A stretch of DNA of 64,000 nt from Mya arenaria (Eukaryota > Mollusca > Bivalvia > Myida > Myidae), in the NCBI RefSeq assembly GCF_026914265.1, contig NC_069124.1, positions 19,509,648 through 19,573,647 of the forward strand, written 5' to 3'. How positions within the stretch are numbered: the stretch's first letter is position 1; every line of letters starts with the position of its first letter. The notes beneath the pieces were generated by a model, which was not told the DNA's origin, searched no databases, and was given only the letters and a program-made list of their open reading frames with translations. A program made the translations under genes and the position numbers. Below, piece after piece: positions 27,601-34,366 of this stretch.

Positions 27601-30600
27601 ACAAAAAAAATTGACAGCAAAAAAACAACAAATAAAGGGCAATATTTATATATCCAGTAGTTTTTAAGTTATGCTCCAGACAAGGTAAATTGCAAAGGAC
27701 CGACCGACAAACCGACCACAGGGTGACTCCAATATACCCCCTTCAAACTTCGTTTGTCGGGGGTATAAAAAAGCGAGTGAAAACTCTTGAAAAAGAGCAA
27801 CTTTCGATTTGTTTACTTTCCATTTCTTGTAAACACACAAAATGATGACGTATACACAACTCACACGTTGTAGACTGTTATTTCGTGCTCAGATTCTAGA
27901 CGGCAGTATTTGACTTATATCAATTTTGAGGCACAGTCCATCATCATGACAAGCAATATCATTTTTAAAGTTCTTTATGCATTGATATTTAATATCTATC
28001 TACGAAGGCCGATGGTGATGATCAAACTAATCCGACATAGAAGCCAAAATAAACAAACTGTCCAAGAAACTGTTACTCAATGTTTTTACAAACCTTATGC
28101 TTTGATTATGACACAGAAAACATTGTTGTTGTTTTTAAGTACATACATTTTTCTAACAAACACAAAGGGGTGAGCAGTATTTTTTTCTAAATTCAATTCT
28201 CTGACGTAAGTCCACAAATATGCTGCTAATGTATCACAACAAAATCATACCTATGTATTGATCGATATACTGCATATAGCACAAATTCAGCTGAATTTCA
28301 GCCGTGTTTGTCTGAAGGTAGTTTTGGTTGGCTTTTTTTCTGCAAGGGCGTTGATTCTGGCCAAAAACATCTGCAATTGCAATAAAATGAGGCTGGAACA
28401 ATGACAACATATCAACAACAGTCTGATGTAAACAAACAGCCACTATTCAATCCACTTACTTCTCGCGCCATGCAGTTAATGACATAACCATCTGGGTTTA
28501 CACAAATGACATGCTTAATCAATGCTGTGTATCGAAGTGTTTCATCTAGGCTTTTTAGCATAACTCCCAATACTGCCCTGTGTGATTGGTGCTTTATGAG
28601 CAGACAATGTGTTTGCATAATTAGACCCTAGCTTATCTCATTATCAAATAAGTAAGTCATAATGAATCAATGTAGTCTAAATAATTTCGTGAATCTACTT
28701 TTCCCATAAACATATTAACTAGATGTTGTCAAAACAGCATGCATTTAAAAAAAACGGGCAAAAGTTACTAATGAAGGTTTTCTGAAGTCAGTCTGTGAAA
28801 TAGCATTTTTAACCAAAGGCCACTTGGACAAATCCATATATCATAAGGCCTGAAAGTTCCAAAAGAAATGAGGAGTACATGGATGTGTACGGAGTCCTAT
28901 CTCGATCTGCTATTACTGTGGCAGTCATTGAAATTAGCATTTCGGATGAACAAGCCCGAATTCTTATACTATTGCATGGAATCATGTTTTTGAACAAGAC
29001 CTGCTATATAAAATTCAGAATTTGAGCAAGCCCGGAAGACATTTTACCAGTGCAGGGCTTGCGGGCTTGTGCCAATTTCGACCACTGCTGTGGAAAATAT
29101 GAAAAAGAAACACATGCTCTCATTCTTCCGATATTTCGACATCTTTTGAAATGGATGGGTCTTTTTACAATCAATAATAGGATCGTTTTTTTGAAAATAA
29201 ACAATTGTGTTACAGCCATTTAAATTTCAAAGATTAACAGAAAGACAAATTTGAAAACATGGTTTGGCAGCCTTTTAACATCTTACTTTTGCTTTCACAT
29301 TACGATAAAGATCGGTGAAAGCTTATAGTTTCCATTTAATGGTATTAGTATTATGCAATAATATAGTTATATTCTATATTTCACACCTGAATTCATCCTT
29401 TTTAAAAGGAAAGGCAATAAATTTAATCAGATCAGTTATGCAATAGAACTTTAATAAATCGTACTCCAACAATGACTGTAAAAATGACTTCTGACTTAAA
29501 CAACATGCACATGTTGCCGCACATTTAAGACCATGATTTAGGAAATAAATTGATATTAATTTTTGTTTTACTCAAATCTGGGGCATTTATTCTGTTGATG
29601 TTTGTGTTGTCAATGTATATATATACAAATCATACTGCATCGATTGTGGCTGCACATGCAGATTCTTGCCTAGTCTAAAATAATAGACATGTTATATGGG
29701 ATTCTTCCGATCCATAACTTATATACGGGTTTGTGCAAAAACAGGGGGGTTTTGAAAAATATTGAAATTGTATTTAGAGAAGCATTTTAGGTTTGAAATA
29801 GATAATTAAGGTTTATATTCATATTTTACTGTGCAAGTGCAAAGATATTTTGCACAAAACAAGCATTAAATGCATTAAAACAAAGGATTTACCTTTCCAA
29901 CAAAACGAAACTTGACCGACACAGACAACAATTGTACCAAGCTTAAAACTTGACCATCTTCGACAAGCTTCGAGAATGACCTCTTATATACAATTGTTAC
30001 AACTCGGCCATGGCCGAAGTGTTCCAATTGTTGTTAAACTGTGAACCGCAGCCTTGCAGGTGTCATTCATGTATTGTATATTGTTATGTTTTGACAGTAT
30101 GAAATGAAGAAACATGCATCAAACTCATAATAATTTGTTTTTTTGTGTACGGAACTATTATTTAAGTAACATTATCTGGTAATATTTCTTGTTTTTAAGA
30201 TATTTTATAGATGCAATCGGAATAACTACCCACTTTTGGTACAAAATAATTTGTACGTGAATGATTTGCCATATCAAATATCGTTAAATATATCTGTCAA
30301 CGTACAATTATAGTGGTCAATATAAGCACAAGCCCTGAAGCCCTGCACTGGTAAAATGTCTTTCGGGCTTGCTCAAATTCTGAATTTTAAAGAGCAGTGC
30401 TTGTTAAAAAATTTGATGCCAAGCAAAACTATTCATTCAAAAGTATAATTTTCACGACTGCTAATTCTTGCCTACTGGTAAACCACAAAATGTCAGTTCT
30501 TGTGTTCTAACTGCATGATCAGGCACCTCGCATCTGTTGCATGTTTTCGATATTGAGAGAGCCAGTTTTCACACACTATTATCTCCTTTAACCACCACAT

Positions 30601-30892
30601 AAGCACGTACTAAACACCGTTAAAAACCTTACTATAAAGTGTATATATATGATATATCATTATACAGTACAGGTATGTGCCATGTGCTGTGGTACGAAAC
30701 AGTCTTAAAACAATGGTACAGAACGATGTTGAAGTGTTCTCCGACATCCATTACTTTCCATAAAAAGGTATTACAATAGAATTGATACGTACACACTTCA
30801 AAATCCAACCAATTTGCAAAAATCCTACAGCAGAAAAACTGTCCGCCATCATTAGAATTGATAATACACAACTTACCCCGGCAAGCCGCCAT
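6439..30892 (-). CDS. Composite gene: SET domain + zinc-finger/tyrosine recombinase (exon-chain model)
   Basis: This overall model was built by hand from GT-AG sites and phase. In transcript order the exons are 30877-30892, (gap), 28460-28577, 28251-28392, 26932-27067, 26140-26341, (gap), 23373-23477, 22630-22716, 21779-21883, 21040-21126, 20053-20134, 17610-17685, 16271-16382, 15923-16026, 15044-15130, possibly 13797-13929, 13131-13253, 12665-12749, 12258-12390, 8495-10578, 7671-7970, 7013-7069 and 6439-6647. Most internal junctions are phase 1 to phase 2 and join cleanly. Exceptions are the first exon, the exit from 26140, the 15923 donor, the 13797 exon and the 12665/12258 junction. The recombinase half contains stops, so the locus may be a working SET gene followed by a decayed half, or two adjacent genes. 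That all exons belong to one transcript is inference. Confidence 0.5.
7013..7069 (-). CDS. Short linker exon (Ser/Pro-rich)
   Basis: A 57-nt symmetric exon (phase 2 in, phase 1 out) between cag and gttaga. It encodes about 19 residues, PSSASPEAERKSSKGPKQ. It joins in phase with both neighbours. It is small and low in complexity, so the call rests on the phase match. Confidence 0.5.
7671..7970 (-). CDS. Acidic exon with in-frame 45-bp repeat
   Basis: A 300-nt exon, acceptor tttttcag and donor gaag|gtattt, phase 2 in and 1 out. It starts with an acidic run (SSDEEAEDDE) and then has about three copies of a 15-residue Ser/Thr/Val unit (GATDVTVSTG core) encoded by a 45-bp tandem repeat at about 7795-7930. 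Its last third contains an Arg/Lys-containing stretch. It follows the recombinase exon in phase (G|AG, Glu). It is probably a disordered linker. The repeat number may vary between individuals. Confidence 0.65.
7795..7930. repeat. 45-bp coding minisatellite, ~3 units
   Basis: The unit contains gtagaaacagtgacatctgt followed by cgcacctgaggctgaactg. Copies differ at a few bases. The 45-bp period keeps the reading frame of the exon it lies in. Confidence 0.85.
8495..10578 (-). pseudogene. Zinc-finger + tyrosine recombinase exon (Crypton-like fold), decayed
   Basis: One long exon, acceptor gtatgtttcag and donor gatgaag|gtgaaa. From its 5' end it has an acidic Ser/Asp-rich stretch, a zinc-finger-like C..C...H....H (CLYCGK... 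GPHKNE), the family signature LRNAGDYQHN, a second finger part (LPC... NLWRH), a helical middle, and the recombinase core. Residues matching the tyrosine-recombinase active site are R in NRKRGGE, K in RGKKGR, R in RLRKH, H in FMGH and the nucleophile Y in FYRLP. I know this architecture from many fish and invertebrate predicted proteins. In-frame stops lie near 9886 and 9148, and a frame change with a stop lies near 9435-9446, so this copy cannot make the full protein. Whether it is domesticated or mobile in origin is not visible; no terminal repeats were found. Confidence 0.8.
10579..11282. other. Intron with recurring intron segment
   Basis: The stretch about 10760-11190 (acacacagtgac... 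gcatac... gaggta.. aaaacatag... acacagaggtacttcatttcaacac) recurs in diverged form near 14,200-14,560, 20,510-20,920 and 22,000-22,420. It marks ancient duplication of intron plus exon units in this gene. Confidence 0.6.
11289..12051. mobile_element. 763-bp DNA transposon with CAGGGTTCTCAATA ends
   Basis: Terminal inverted repeats: CAGGGTTCTCAATAGGAA at the left and the complement of CAGGGTTCTCAATAAGAA at the right. It is flanked on both sides by cccttc (11283-11288 and 12052-12057), a 6-bp target duplication. It encodes no transposase. A GC-rich palindrome (gggggcatgccccc) lies near 11,941-11,954. The CAGGG end suggests a hAT-type or related superfamily, but a 6-bp duplication is not typical of hAT. 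It sits in an intron of the minus-strand gene. Confidence 0.8.
12056..12118. repeat. Perfect 20-bp inverted repeat, hairpin
   Basis: tcaagtcaagtcaatatttg at 12056-12075 pairs perfectly with 12099-12118 across a 23-base loop. It abuts the right target duplication of the neighbouring transposon. Either strand of an intronic transcript would form a stable stem. Confidence 0.8.
12258..12390 (-). CDS. 'LLPE' module exon
   Basis: A 133-nt exon, acceptor tttctatttcag and donor atacag|gtacat, phase 0 in and 1 out. It encodes YLDYLLRVLLPEMLVKIHMD and a further ~24 residues including ERILAHDFHP. The LLPE.L..I.MD motif is one I associate with uncharacterised invertebrate proteins; no function is known to me. 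It joins the recombinase exon in phase (G|AT, Asp). The phase does not match the preceding exon at 12665. Confidence 0.55.
12665..12749 (-). pseudogene. Exon with in-frame stop (SYTDEQVDTVMQ)
   Basis: The acceptor after a T-rich tract is clear, and the phase-2 entry fits the previous exon. It encodes RELDLNSRIGSYTDEQVDTV followed by MQAS, then a TGA at 12676-12678 where the reading would be expected to continue into the LLPE module. The only nearby donor gives a phase that does not fit. The exon is probably damaged, or translation of this transcript ends here. Confidence 0.5.
13131..13253 (-). CDS. Helical exon (LTQEQLQYMVDQ)
   Basis: A 123-nt symmetric exon. The donor aaaa|gtaagg is good; the acceptor tttaag is weaker. 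It encodes about 40 residues rich in Gln, Glu and Arg (LTQEQLQYMVDQSERHLRKI, then GGYILCERHIAF). It joins the 12665 exon in phase (A|GA, Arg). Function unknown. Confidence 0.5.
13797..13929 (-). CDS. Possible exon (acidic, MNNGDENQTISEEND)
   Basis: Bounded by acatag and ataag|gtaaag. It encodes an acidic stretch followed by MTMEREMEFKTEIK. The entry phase fits the 15044 exon, but the exit phase does not fit the 13131 exon, so this is a weak call. It could be an alternative exon or a decayed one. Confidence 0.35.
13965..14140. repeat. Left-end fragment of a molluscan repeat
   Basis: It starts aacaagagggccacgatggtc and continues with gctcacctgag, a 5' end motif widely seen in bivalve repeats. 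The matching 3' end type is at about 17,603. Confidence 0.65.
15044..15130 (-). CDS. Linker exon type 2, copy 1
   Basis: An 87-nt symmetric exon, acceptor gtttcag and donor caag|gtaaat. It encodes AVGNSGTDAPSTVAPSTVV and SEHAEGPPQ. Near-identical exons lie at 21040 and 22630. It is Ser/Thr/Pro-rich, so probably a disordered spacer. Confidence 0.7.
15560..15760 (+). repeat. tRNA-derived SINE (family 2), copy 1
   Basis: Begins taaggatggctcagagttata and contains cgcctcgcag..gaggtgctagg with a B-box-like gtttgatcccc near 15,615, then a family body (tgttctagtttcctctcatat). Near-identical copies lie at about 21,573 and 23,156, because the SINE was carried inside the duplicated gene block and did not insert three times. 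Confidence 0.75.
15923..16026 (-). CDS. Linker exon type 1, copy 1 (altered donor)
   Basis: Encodes AVKDDHTAADTTEITETSED plus the ALGESAEVLEHAY part also seen in copies at 21779 and 23373. The acceptor is ttttag in place of tttcag. The donor region reads tatcaagttaaac where the other copies have tatcatggtaaac, so the usable donor shifts and the exit phase no longer fits. This copy is possibly skipped. Upstream it joins the 16271 exon in phase. Confidence 0.6.
16271..16382 (-). CDS. Unrecognised module, third exon
   Basis: A 112-nt exon, acceptor ttttttacag and donor gctg|gtaagg. It encodes VFLADAILKCPRIHHLHDNE and IFNVGENNFKWKYLHTA. It joins the 17610 exon in phase 0 and the type-1 linker in phase (G|AT). 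Together with 17610 and 20053 it makes a ~90-residue module of mixed strand and helix that I do not recognise. Confidence 0.65.
16640..17603. mobile_element. Right part of a molluscan non-autonomous repeat
   Basis: Contains recurrent phrases of this family (aagtttcatgaagattggaac, gcccactggcagccatgttg) and ends gagcactttgtgctcaggtgagcta. It has the same end type as the left fragment at 13,965. No coding capacity. Confidence 0.65.
17610..17685 (-). CDS. Unrecognised module, second exon
   Basis: A 76-nt exon, acceptor atttttttcag and donor gag|gtttgc. It encodes ARSDDIIVETAAAHEKLLEV and NMDGE. It joins 20053 (AG|T, Ser) and 16271 in phase. Confidence 0.65.
17728..18452. mobile_element. 725-bp DNA transposon with CAGGGCTTTTTCACC ends
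   Basis: The terminal inverted repeat CAGGGCTTTTTCACC at the left is matched by GGTGAAAAAGCCCTG at the right. Flanking atgtg at 17723-17727 and 18453-18457 gives a 5-bp target duplication. The interior is AT-rich with repeats of ttcccaatttcaag. No transposase. Intronic in the minus-strand gene. Confidence 0.8.
18458..19371. other. Intron, nothing recognised
   Basis: AT-rich intron sequence. No exon-like frame with splice sites and no repeat end was identified. Confidence 0.5.
19372..19905. mobile_element. Repeat element with three ~150-bp internal units
   Basis: Starts aacaagagtgccaactgttac and ends near taataggtcccgctctatgaa. A unit containing caaatttggtgatgattggac recurs three times (about 19,480, 19,650 and 19,800) with the preceding caagatattatg phrase. 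This is the style of known molluscan non-autonomous repeats. No gene. Confidence 0.65.
20053..20134 (-). CDS. Unrecognised module, first exon
   Basis: An 82-nt exon after a long T-rich tract (acceptor caaag) with donor ggaag|gtatgt. In the frame that fits both neighbours it reads VFGFFAIMKDGKEGRASPMC and STVVSFG. It joins the type-2 linker at 21040 (G|TA, Val) and 17610 (AG|T, Ser). Confidence 0.55.
21040..21126 (-). CDS. Linker exon type 2, copy 2
   Basis: An 87-nt symmetric exon with intact tttcag acceptor and caag|gtaaat donor. It encodes TVGNSGTDAPSTVAPSIVV and SEHAEGPPQ. Inclusion or skipping would leave the frame unchanged. Confidence 0.75.
21573..21770 (+). repeat. tRNA-derived SINE (family 2), copy 2
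   Basis: Same element as at 15,560, carried by the block duplication. Confidence 0.75.
21779..21883 (-). CDS. Linker exon type 1, copy 2
   Basis: A 105-nt symmetric exon, acceptor atttcag and donor catg|gtaaac. It encodes AVKDGHTAADTTEVTETSED and ALGESAEVLEHAYH. Thr/Glu-rich, probably disordered. Confidence 0.75.
22630..22716 (-). CDS. Linker exon type 2, copy 3
   Basis: An 87-nt symmetric exon. It encodes TVENSGTVASSTVAPSTVV and SEHAEGPPQ, with five or so differences from copies 1 and 2. Splice sites are intact. Confidence 0.75.
23156..23360 (+). repeat. tRNA-derived SINE (family 2), copy 3
   Basis: Same element as at 15,560 and 21,573. Confidence 0.75.
23373..23477 (-). CDS. Linker exon type 1, copy 3
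   Basis: A 105-nt symmetric exon identical or nearly identical to the 21779 exon, with the same acceptor and donor. It is the first linker after the SET exons. The SET exon leaves in phase 0 while this one enters in phase 2, so an unseen exon or another splice choice must lie between. Confidence 0.7.
23690..24315. repeat. Array of diverged ~140-bp 'gtgaccttgaccttggagg' units
   Basis: Successive units share the order: gtgacctt.gacc.tggaggta.ggacac, .cttgca.g..acat.., gcaaagttattttaaaatc.gtcca, a.acagtcc.gacatga. At least four units occur. The same family is at about 59,370-59,870. No gene. Confidence 0.7.
24636..25278. repeat. 325-bp tandem duplication, recent
   Basis: The block starting caaaattctaacaaacaaaa at 24636 recurs at 24961 and differs at only a handful of positions. 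Non-coding, intronic in the minus-strand gene. Confidence 0.9.
25279..26139. other. Intron after the SET exons
   Basis: A 24-nt stretch at about 25,635-25,660 between cag and gtaagt could be a micro-exon but has no supporting protein similarity. Otherwise nothing recognised. Confidence 0.4.
26140..26341 (-). CDS. SET domain, C-terminal exon
   Basis: A 202-nt exon, acceptor ttttaatag and donor aaag|gtaaga. It completes the codon for the C of YCIDAS and continues with LARMVND, KPNCKM, PRLCLYA, ELRYDYG and PWRK. These correspond to the post-insert half of a SET lysine methyltransferase domain of the KMT5A/SETD8-like type: substrate/cofactor loop, NH.xxPN-type motif, then the catalytic Tyr in YDYG. 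Odd point: where most SET proteins have RxINHSxxPN, this reads ARMVND...YTKPN, so the usual His of NH is Asp and the loop is longer. The catalytic Tyr is present. Probably a histone or protein lysine methyltransferase-like domain, activity uncertain. Confidence 0.9.
26400..26467. repeat. 17-bp tandem repeat, ~4 copies
   Basis: Unit tgtccctatgtgtttaa repeated about four times, the last with one change. Confidence 0.9.
26932..27067 (-). CDS. SET domain, N-terminal exon
   Basis: A 136-nt exon, acceptor ggttccag and donor atactg|gtatgt. It encodes NGVFARQELLKGQFILEYRG, then ELCKQQSDGDEMFKYHF and RHNNKEY before the split Cys/Trp codon. GVFA...KGQFILEYRGEL is the classic first SET motif (GxG.fA loop, E(Y/F)xGE). 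It joins 28251 (G|GT, Gly) and 26140 (TG|C, Cys) in phase, giving an uninterrupted SET core. No break is seen. Confidence 0.9.
27320..27420. repeat. Fragment with CAGGGCTCTCAC end
   Basis: accagggctctcacaaggct opens a repeat-like stretch with ggggagaagtcacttctccc palindromic sequence. Likely one end of a decayed DNA transposon; the other end was not found. Confidence 0.4.
27655..27780. repeat. End of a molluscan repeat with terminal hairpin
   Basis: gaccgaccgacaaaccgacc followed by atatacccccttcaaactt and cgggggtata. The 9-bp stem tatacccc(c)/(g)ggggtata is the typical terminus of a dispersed bivalve repeat. Confidence 0.5.
28251..28392 (-). CDS. Pre-SET exon 2
   Basis: A 142-nt exon, acceptor ttgttccag and donor catag|gtatga, phase 0 in and 1 out. 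It encodes PHFIAIADVFGQNQRPCRKK and about 27 further residues, ending YMQYIDQYI just before the SET GxG loop. It joins both neighbours in phase. No domain recognised; it may form the N-flanking helix of the SET domain. Confidence 0.65.
28460..28577 (-). CDS. Pre-SET exon 1
   Basis: Donor gagaa|gtaagt and a probable acceptor catcacacag-type site (caatcacacag). It encodes AVLGVMLKSLDETLRYTALI, KHVICVNPDGYVINCMARE. It joins 28251 in phase 0. The entry phase (1 nt) does not fit the first exon at 30877, so at least one exon lies unseen between about 28.6 and 30.9 kb. Confidence 0.55.
29011..30389. mobile_element. Inverted pair of ~76-bp repeats, ~1.2 kb apart
   Basis: 29011-29086 (aaattcagaatttgagcaag, then agacattttaccagtgcagg) is matched on the other strand by 30312-30389. 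The arrangement fits a non-autonomous element with long inverted ends, or two inverted copies of one short repeat. No coding frame inside. Confidence 0.6.
29990..30031. repeat. Imperfect 42-bp palindrome
   Basis: Centred on ggccatggcc at 30006-30015. About 18 of 21-22 positions per arm pair, including the outer acaattg/caattgt. Confidence 0.7.
30877..30892 (-). CDS. First coding exon, 16 nt (MAACR)
   Basis: On the minus strand aacaacatgg gives a good start context. Five codons (ATG GCG GCT TGC CGG) and one G precede a consensus donor g|gtaagt. Start codon at 30892-30890. The GC-rich context and NRF1-like sites just upstream support a real 5' end. Assignment to the SET gene is inference from position and strand. 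Confidence 0.5.
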
Positions 30893-30899
30893 GTTGTTC

Positions 30900-31015
30900 C
30901 CACACCACGTGAGGTGTCGATGGTAGTGCGCATGCCCAACGCGCGAATTTAACAGGTGCCCGCGGGGGCGGACTAGGCATGCGCAGCGAAACGGAGAGCA
31001 AATGCGCATGCCCGA
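30900..31015 (-). promoter_or_regulatory. GC-rich promoter with three NRF1-like sites and an E-box
   Basis: NRF1-like half-palindromes tgcgcatgcc at 30927-30936 and 31003-31012 and ggcatgcgca at 30977-30986, plus cacgtg at 30905-30910, in the only GC-rich, CpG-rich patch of the region. No TATA box. This is the style of a broadly expressed gene, consistent with a chromatin enzyme. Confidence 0.55.
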
Positions 31016-31261
31016 CTTTAAACTTTTTCCGCGCCCTGTTTTCGTATGTCAATGTGTGCAAGCACACTCAAACACACGACACACTATACAACGTTATTTA
31101 GAGGTAATCTTCATATTTAACCAGGAGAGTCTGGTGAACATTATAACGCTGTTCAGAGGTTTAAACTTCCGAGGTAACGGGACAATTAACCTCGGAAGTA
31201 AATTGTGCCTCGGAAGGTTGCTGTGTACCCATATGATTAACCTCCAAAGGATATAAGCGCA

Positions 31262-31271
31262 AACGCACACG

Positions 31272-31319
<48 letters not shown>

Positions 31320-31422
31320 TGTATATTCGTGCACGCACCCACGCAAGCACACACACAAACACACACGTGCGCGTGCACGCTAGCACGCACACACACACAC
31401 GCGCGCGCGCGCAAACACTCAT
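31262..31422. repeat. CA/CACG microsatellite
   Basis: A (CA)n core at about 31,279-31,310 with CACG-type flanks. Cys-Val open frames over it are artefacts. Confidence 0.9.
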
Positions 31423-32109
31423 TTTTATATACTGACATCATTTTATTAGACCAGTTTAACTACGGGAATATAAGTCTTGAAATTAAATACTATATTATAT
31501 CTACCTGAGTCAGCCCCTTTCTGTCATCTAATCGTTATTATTCGAAGCTGCTAGCACTATCCATGTAAAAACCAACTTGCCCTTGCGGATATTTTTTTAT
31601 GAATACATGGACAATGACCAGGACATTTAATTTGTAAACACGGCACTTATATTCATTTATATTCCGCATCACCATTAATCAACATCAATATCCGGTCACA
31701 CAACTAAAGTCCATATCACTTTTATCATTTACCGCTTTTACAATTGAAGCTTTTTCACGATTTCACATAAAATTATTGTATTCATTTACGTCTTTTTCCA
31801 TATTGAATAAATATCCGATCATAAAAATAACTTTGATAAAGAGCAAGCCTAAATCAACTTGATCTCTAGAACTAACAGGGACATTAATGTCAGGTGTGTC
31901 CATGTTTTCTGGTTCAATGTTTGGGGTACAAAGCATTCTCGATTCGATGAGTATTCACATTGTTTTCAATACAGTCAAATCTCGTTGGCTCGATATCCTC
32001 GTTGGCTCGAACCAAATTAAAAGGACCGATTTTTATTTACTCTTTGTTCATATAAATTTCGATCGGATGGCTCGATATCTTGAGGGTCGAAATAATCTTT
32101 AAATACTCT
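31423..32109. other. Intergenic, nothing recognised
   Basis: No gene seen. cgatatcctcgttggctcga and ggctcgatatcttgagg near 31,990-32,085 form a small repeat pair. Confidence 0.4.
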
Positions 32110-32302
32110 GGGGCCGGTTGCTCAAAACCTCCGTTAGGCTTAACGGACCGTTAAACAGCTAACGGTCCGTTAAATTTCAACATGGCGTTAATTTTCTGTT
32201 GCTCAAAGAAATATTAAATTTTAACGATGGAGTTAACGGTGAAACTGACCGTTAAAGTTAATTGAGATAAGAACCTCGATTAAAGTTAACGGCAGATTTA
32301 TC

Positions 32303-32831
32303 ATGGCAGGTATATTTTTACCAAATGTAAGGAAACAGCGTCAGTATAGACATACTCCTCATGTTCAGCATCTTGATGATGGGGAAATGCACGAGCGGTA
32401 TCGTTTCACAAATGATGGCGTAGCATTTTTGGAGGATATCTTGAATGATGACATAAAAAGAGAAACTCACCGGAACAGGGCCCTCAGTGTGCGACAGATG
32501 GTTCTTATAACCCTTCGGTTCCTCGCCACAGGGGCGTTTTTCAATGTTGTAGGAGACAGCATGGGTTACCACAAATCAACAGTTTCTCGTGTGGTAACCC
32601 ACGTGACAGAGATTATTTGCAAAAACATGAAACGATTCATTGTATGGCCTTCCGACGAAGAGAAGAATAGAGTGAAGAGCGGATTTTTCACATCGGCAGG
32701 CTTCCCTCACGTAGTGGGGTGCGTTGACGGGACACACATCCGTATCCAGGCCCCTTCTGTTGATGAGCCAGCTAATGTCAACCGAAAAGGCTATCATAGT
32801 ATCAACATTCAGGCAGTTTGCGATCATGAAG
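32303..32831 (+). pseudogene. HARBI1-like transposase, exon 1
   Basis: The ATG opens MAGIFLPNVRKQRQYRHTPH. The exon runs about 176 codons with the HARBI1 order: N-terminal helical (HTH-like) part with LRFLATGAFFNVVGDSMGYH and KSTVSRVV, then the DDE_Tnp_4 start AGFPHVVGCVDGTHIRIQAP containing the first catalytic Asp. It ends AVCDHEG at a donor gaag|gtaaaa. This part is intact. HARBI1 transposases are normally about 350 residues, so roughly half is present here. Confidence 0.85.
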
Positions 32832-33378
32832 GTAAAAAATGATTGAAATTTCACCATAAACATTCTAAAGATCCTTTTCTTGTAAACGCTTTATCAAATA
32901 ATTTTTGTCAACTCGTCTTAGACCGAAACGGTCATAAAATCTGAAATTCACCCCGATTATCGACCAATAATGGGCATATTCGGTTTGGTCAGAATGTGAC
33001 AATTATCATAGAAAGTTTTGCAAATGGTCCCCTAAATGTTTTTCATTTAACTTAATACAGTTTACCACTCTAACTTAACCATACGCAGGGATGGCTCCAG
33101 GATTTGATGATTGAGGGGTTTTAGTTGGGACATACAGCTCTTAGTGCTCCCTCTCTCCCCCGACATCGACACAAATAAACTTTACATTTGTGATTGTACA
33201 TTAAAGAACATTAAGGAACCGTCCCTGATGATATGGGCTGGAGGCCTTCATGCAATAAATGTTTTAATGGAATTGATGATAAAAAAATGCGAATGTTGTT
33301 TATAATCATGTCATAAAATTGTAAGACTGAACGTGCTGTTAAGCTAATTGGTAAATAACTAAATCATTATTTTCCCAG

Positions 33379-33531
33379 GTTGTTTACAAGTGTCAACGCC
33401 AGTTGGCCGGGCTCGTGCCATGATGCACACGTGTTCAGGACATCAGGGCTGTGCAACAGGCTACAACGAGACAATCAATGTCTGGAAGATGAGTTGCTTC
33501 TTATTCGGCTGTTGTTGGACAAACGATAGCC
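33379..33531 (+). pseudogene. HARBI1-like transposase, exon 2 remnant
   Basis: After acceptor ttttcccag the frame FTSVNASWPGSCHDAHVFRT continues with SGLCNRLQRDNQ, matching the HARBI1 continuation. It is one base out of phase with exon 1, and the GDSGYP block with the second Asp is absent. The copy is dead. Confidence 0.75.
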
Positions 33532-34366
33532 TATGTGTTGACATTTGACCTACTTACGACTAAACATCAACATGGGTAATATGACTATTACCAGTAAACT
33601 GTCTCCTATGTGTTTTTCTATTTATTCCGACTTTACATTTTTTTTATTTTATTTCTTCATAGAAAAATACATTTTTAAACATGATATAATAATTGCGAGT
33701 AATAATTAGTAAACATGTGCTTAAGCAATTACAATATAGTAAAAAAAGTATATAATGTTTTCAAATACAACAAAAATAGTTGCAGCTCTGGAATATTTCA
33801 TTTAAAACTGTGCACAAATTATCATGGAAGACATTCAATCTAAGGAGATTTGCAATACTTATGTAAAAAACTACAGAAACAAGCTCAGTAGCCAAACTTT
33901 TAAACATAAACCCCGTTTAGTGGTACTGGGTAAACGCCAAAGACATAGAACACACACCAAAAAAATCACAAACAAGAAACATGGAACAACAGCACAAAAC
34001 TCCACAAACAGCACAGTGCATATATACTTTATAAAAAAAACTAGGTATGTTAGAACTAAGGATTCTTAGGTACCGCCTTGGAACGGTCAGTAAAATGTAA
34101 ATTTACTGGGCAAACTTCATTGCAACATTGAAACATATTACATGTCCAATCAATAACGATATGAAACTGTTATACGTGCCTTCCGATTCGCTTCTTCATT
34201 ACATATTCATTTGTTATCACAAAAAATATATATATTATTTGTATGATTTGTATATTTGGTTTTAATAACACTATTGTCATCAACTATCTCATTTAATTTG
34301 AACATGAATAATGTACGATCATATTATTATTATCAGTCACTATCACACTCGTGTCCAAATCCATTC
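33532..34366. other. Intergenic with a dispersed repeat fragment
   Basis: 34,045-34,112 matches the repeat at 2827-2905. No gene on either strand; the plus-strand open frames at 34.25-34.63 kb are shadows of the pore-forming exon. Confidence 0.5.

Larger units (their letters stand above)
32110..33531 (+). mobile_element. Harbinger (PIF/Harbinger) DNA transposon, 3'-truncated
   Basis: The 5' end GGGGCCGGTTGCTCAAAACC is a Harbinger-type terminal repeat. It is followed by subterminal inverted motifs (taacggaccgtta... taacggtccgtta at about 32,140-32,175). A HARBI1-like transposase begins at 32303. The matching 3' terminal repeat was not found, and the transposase stops before its second catalytic Asp block, so the element is truncated. 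Confidence 0.8.

Noticed and set aside
31237-31441. Cys-rich protein
   Set aside because: Translation of the CA/CACG tract.
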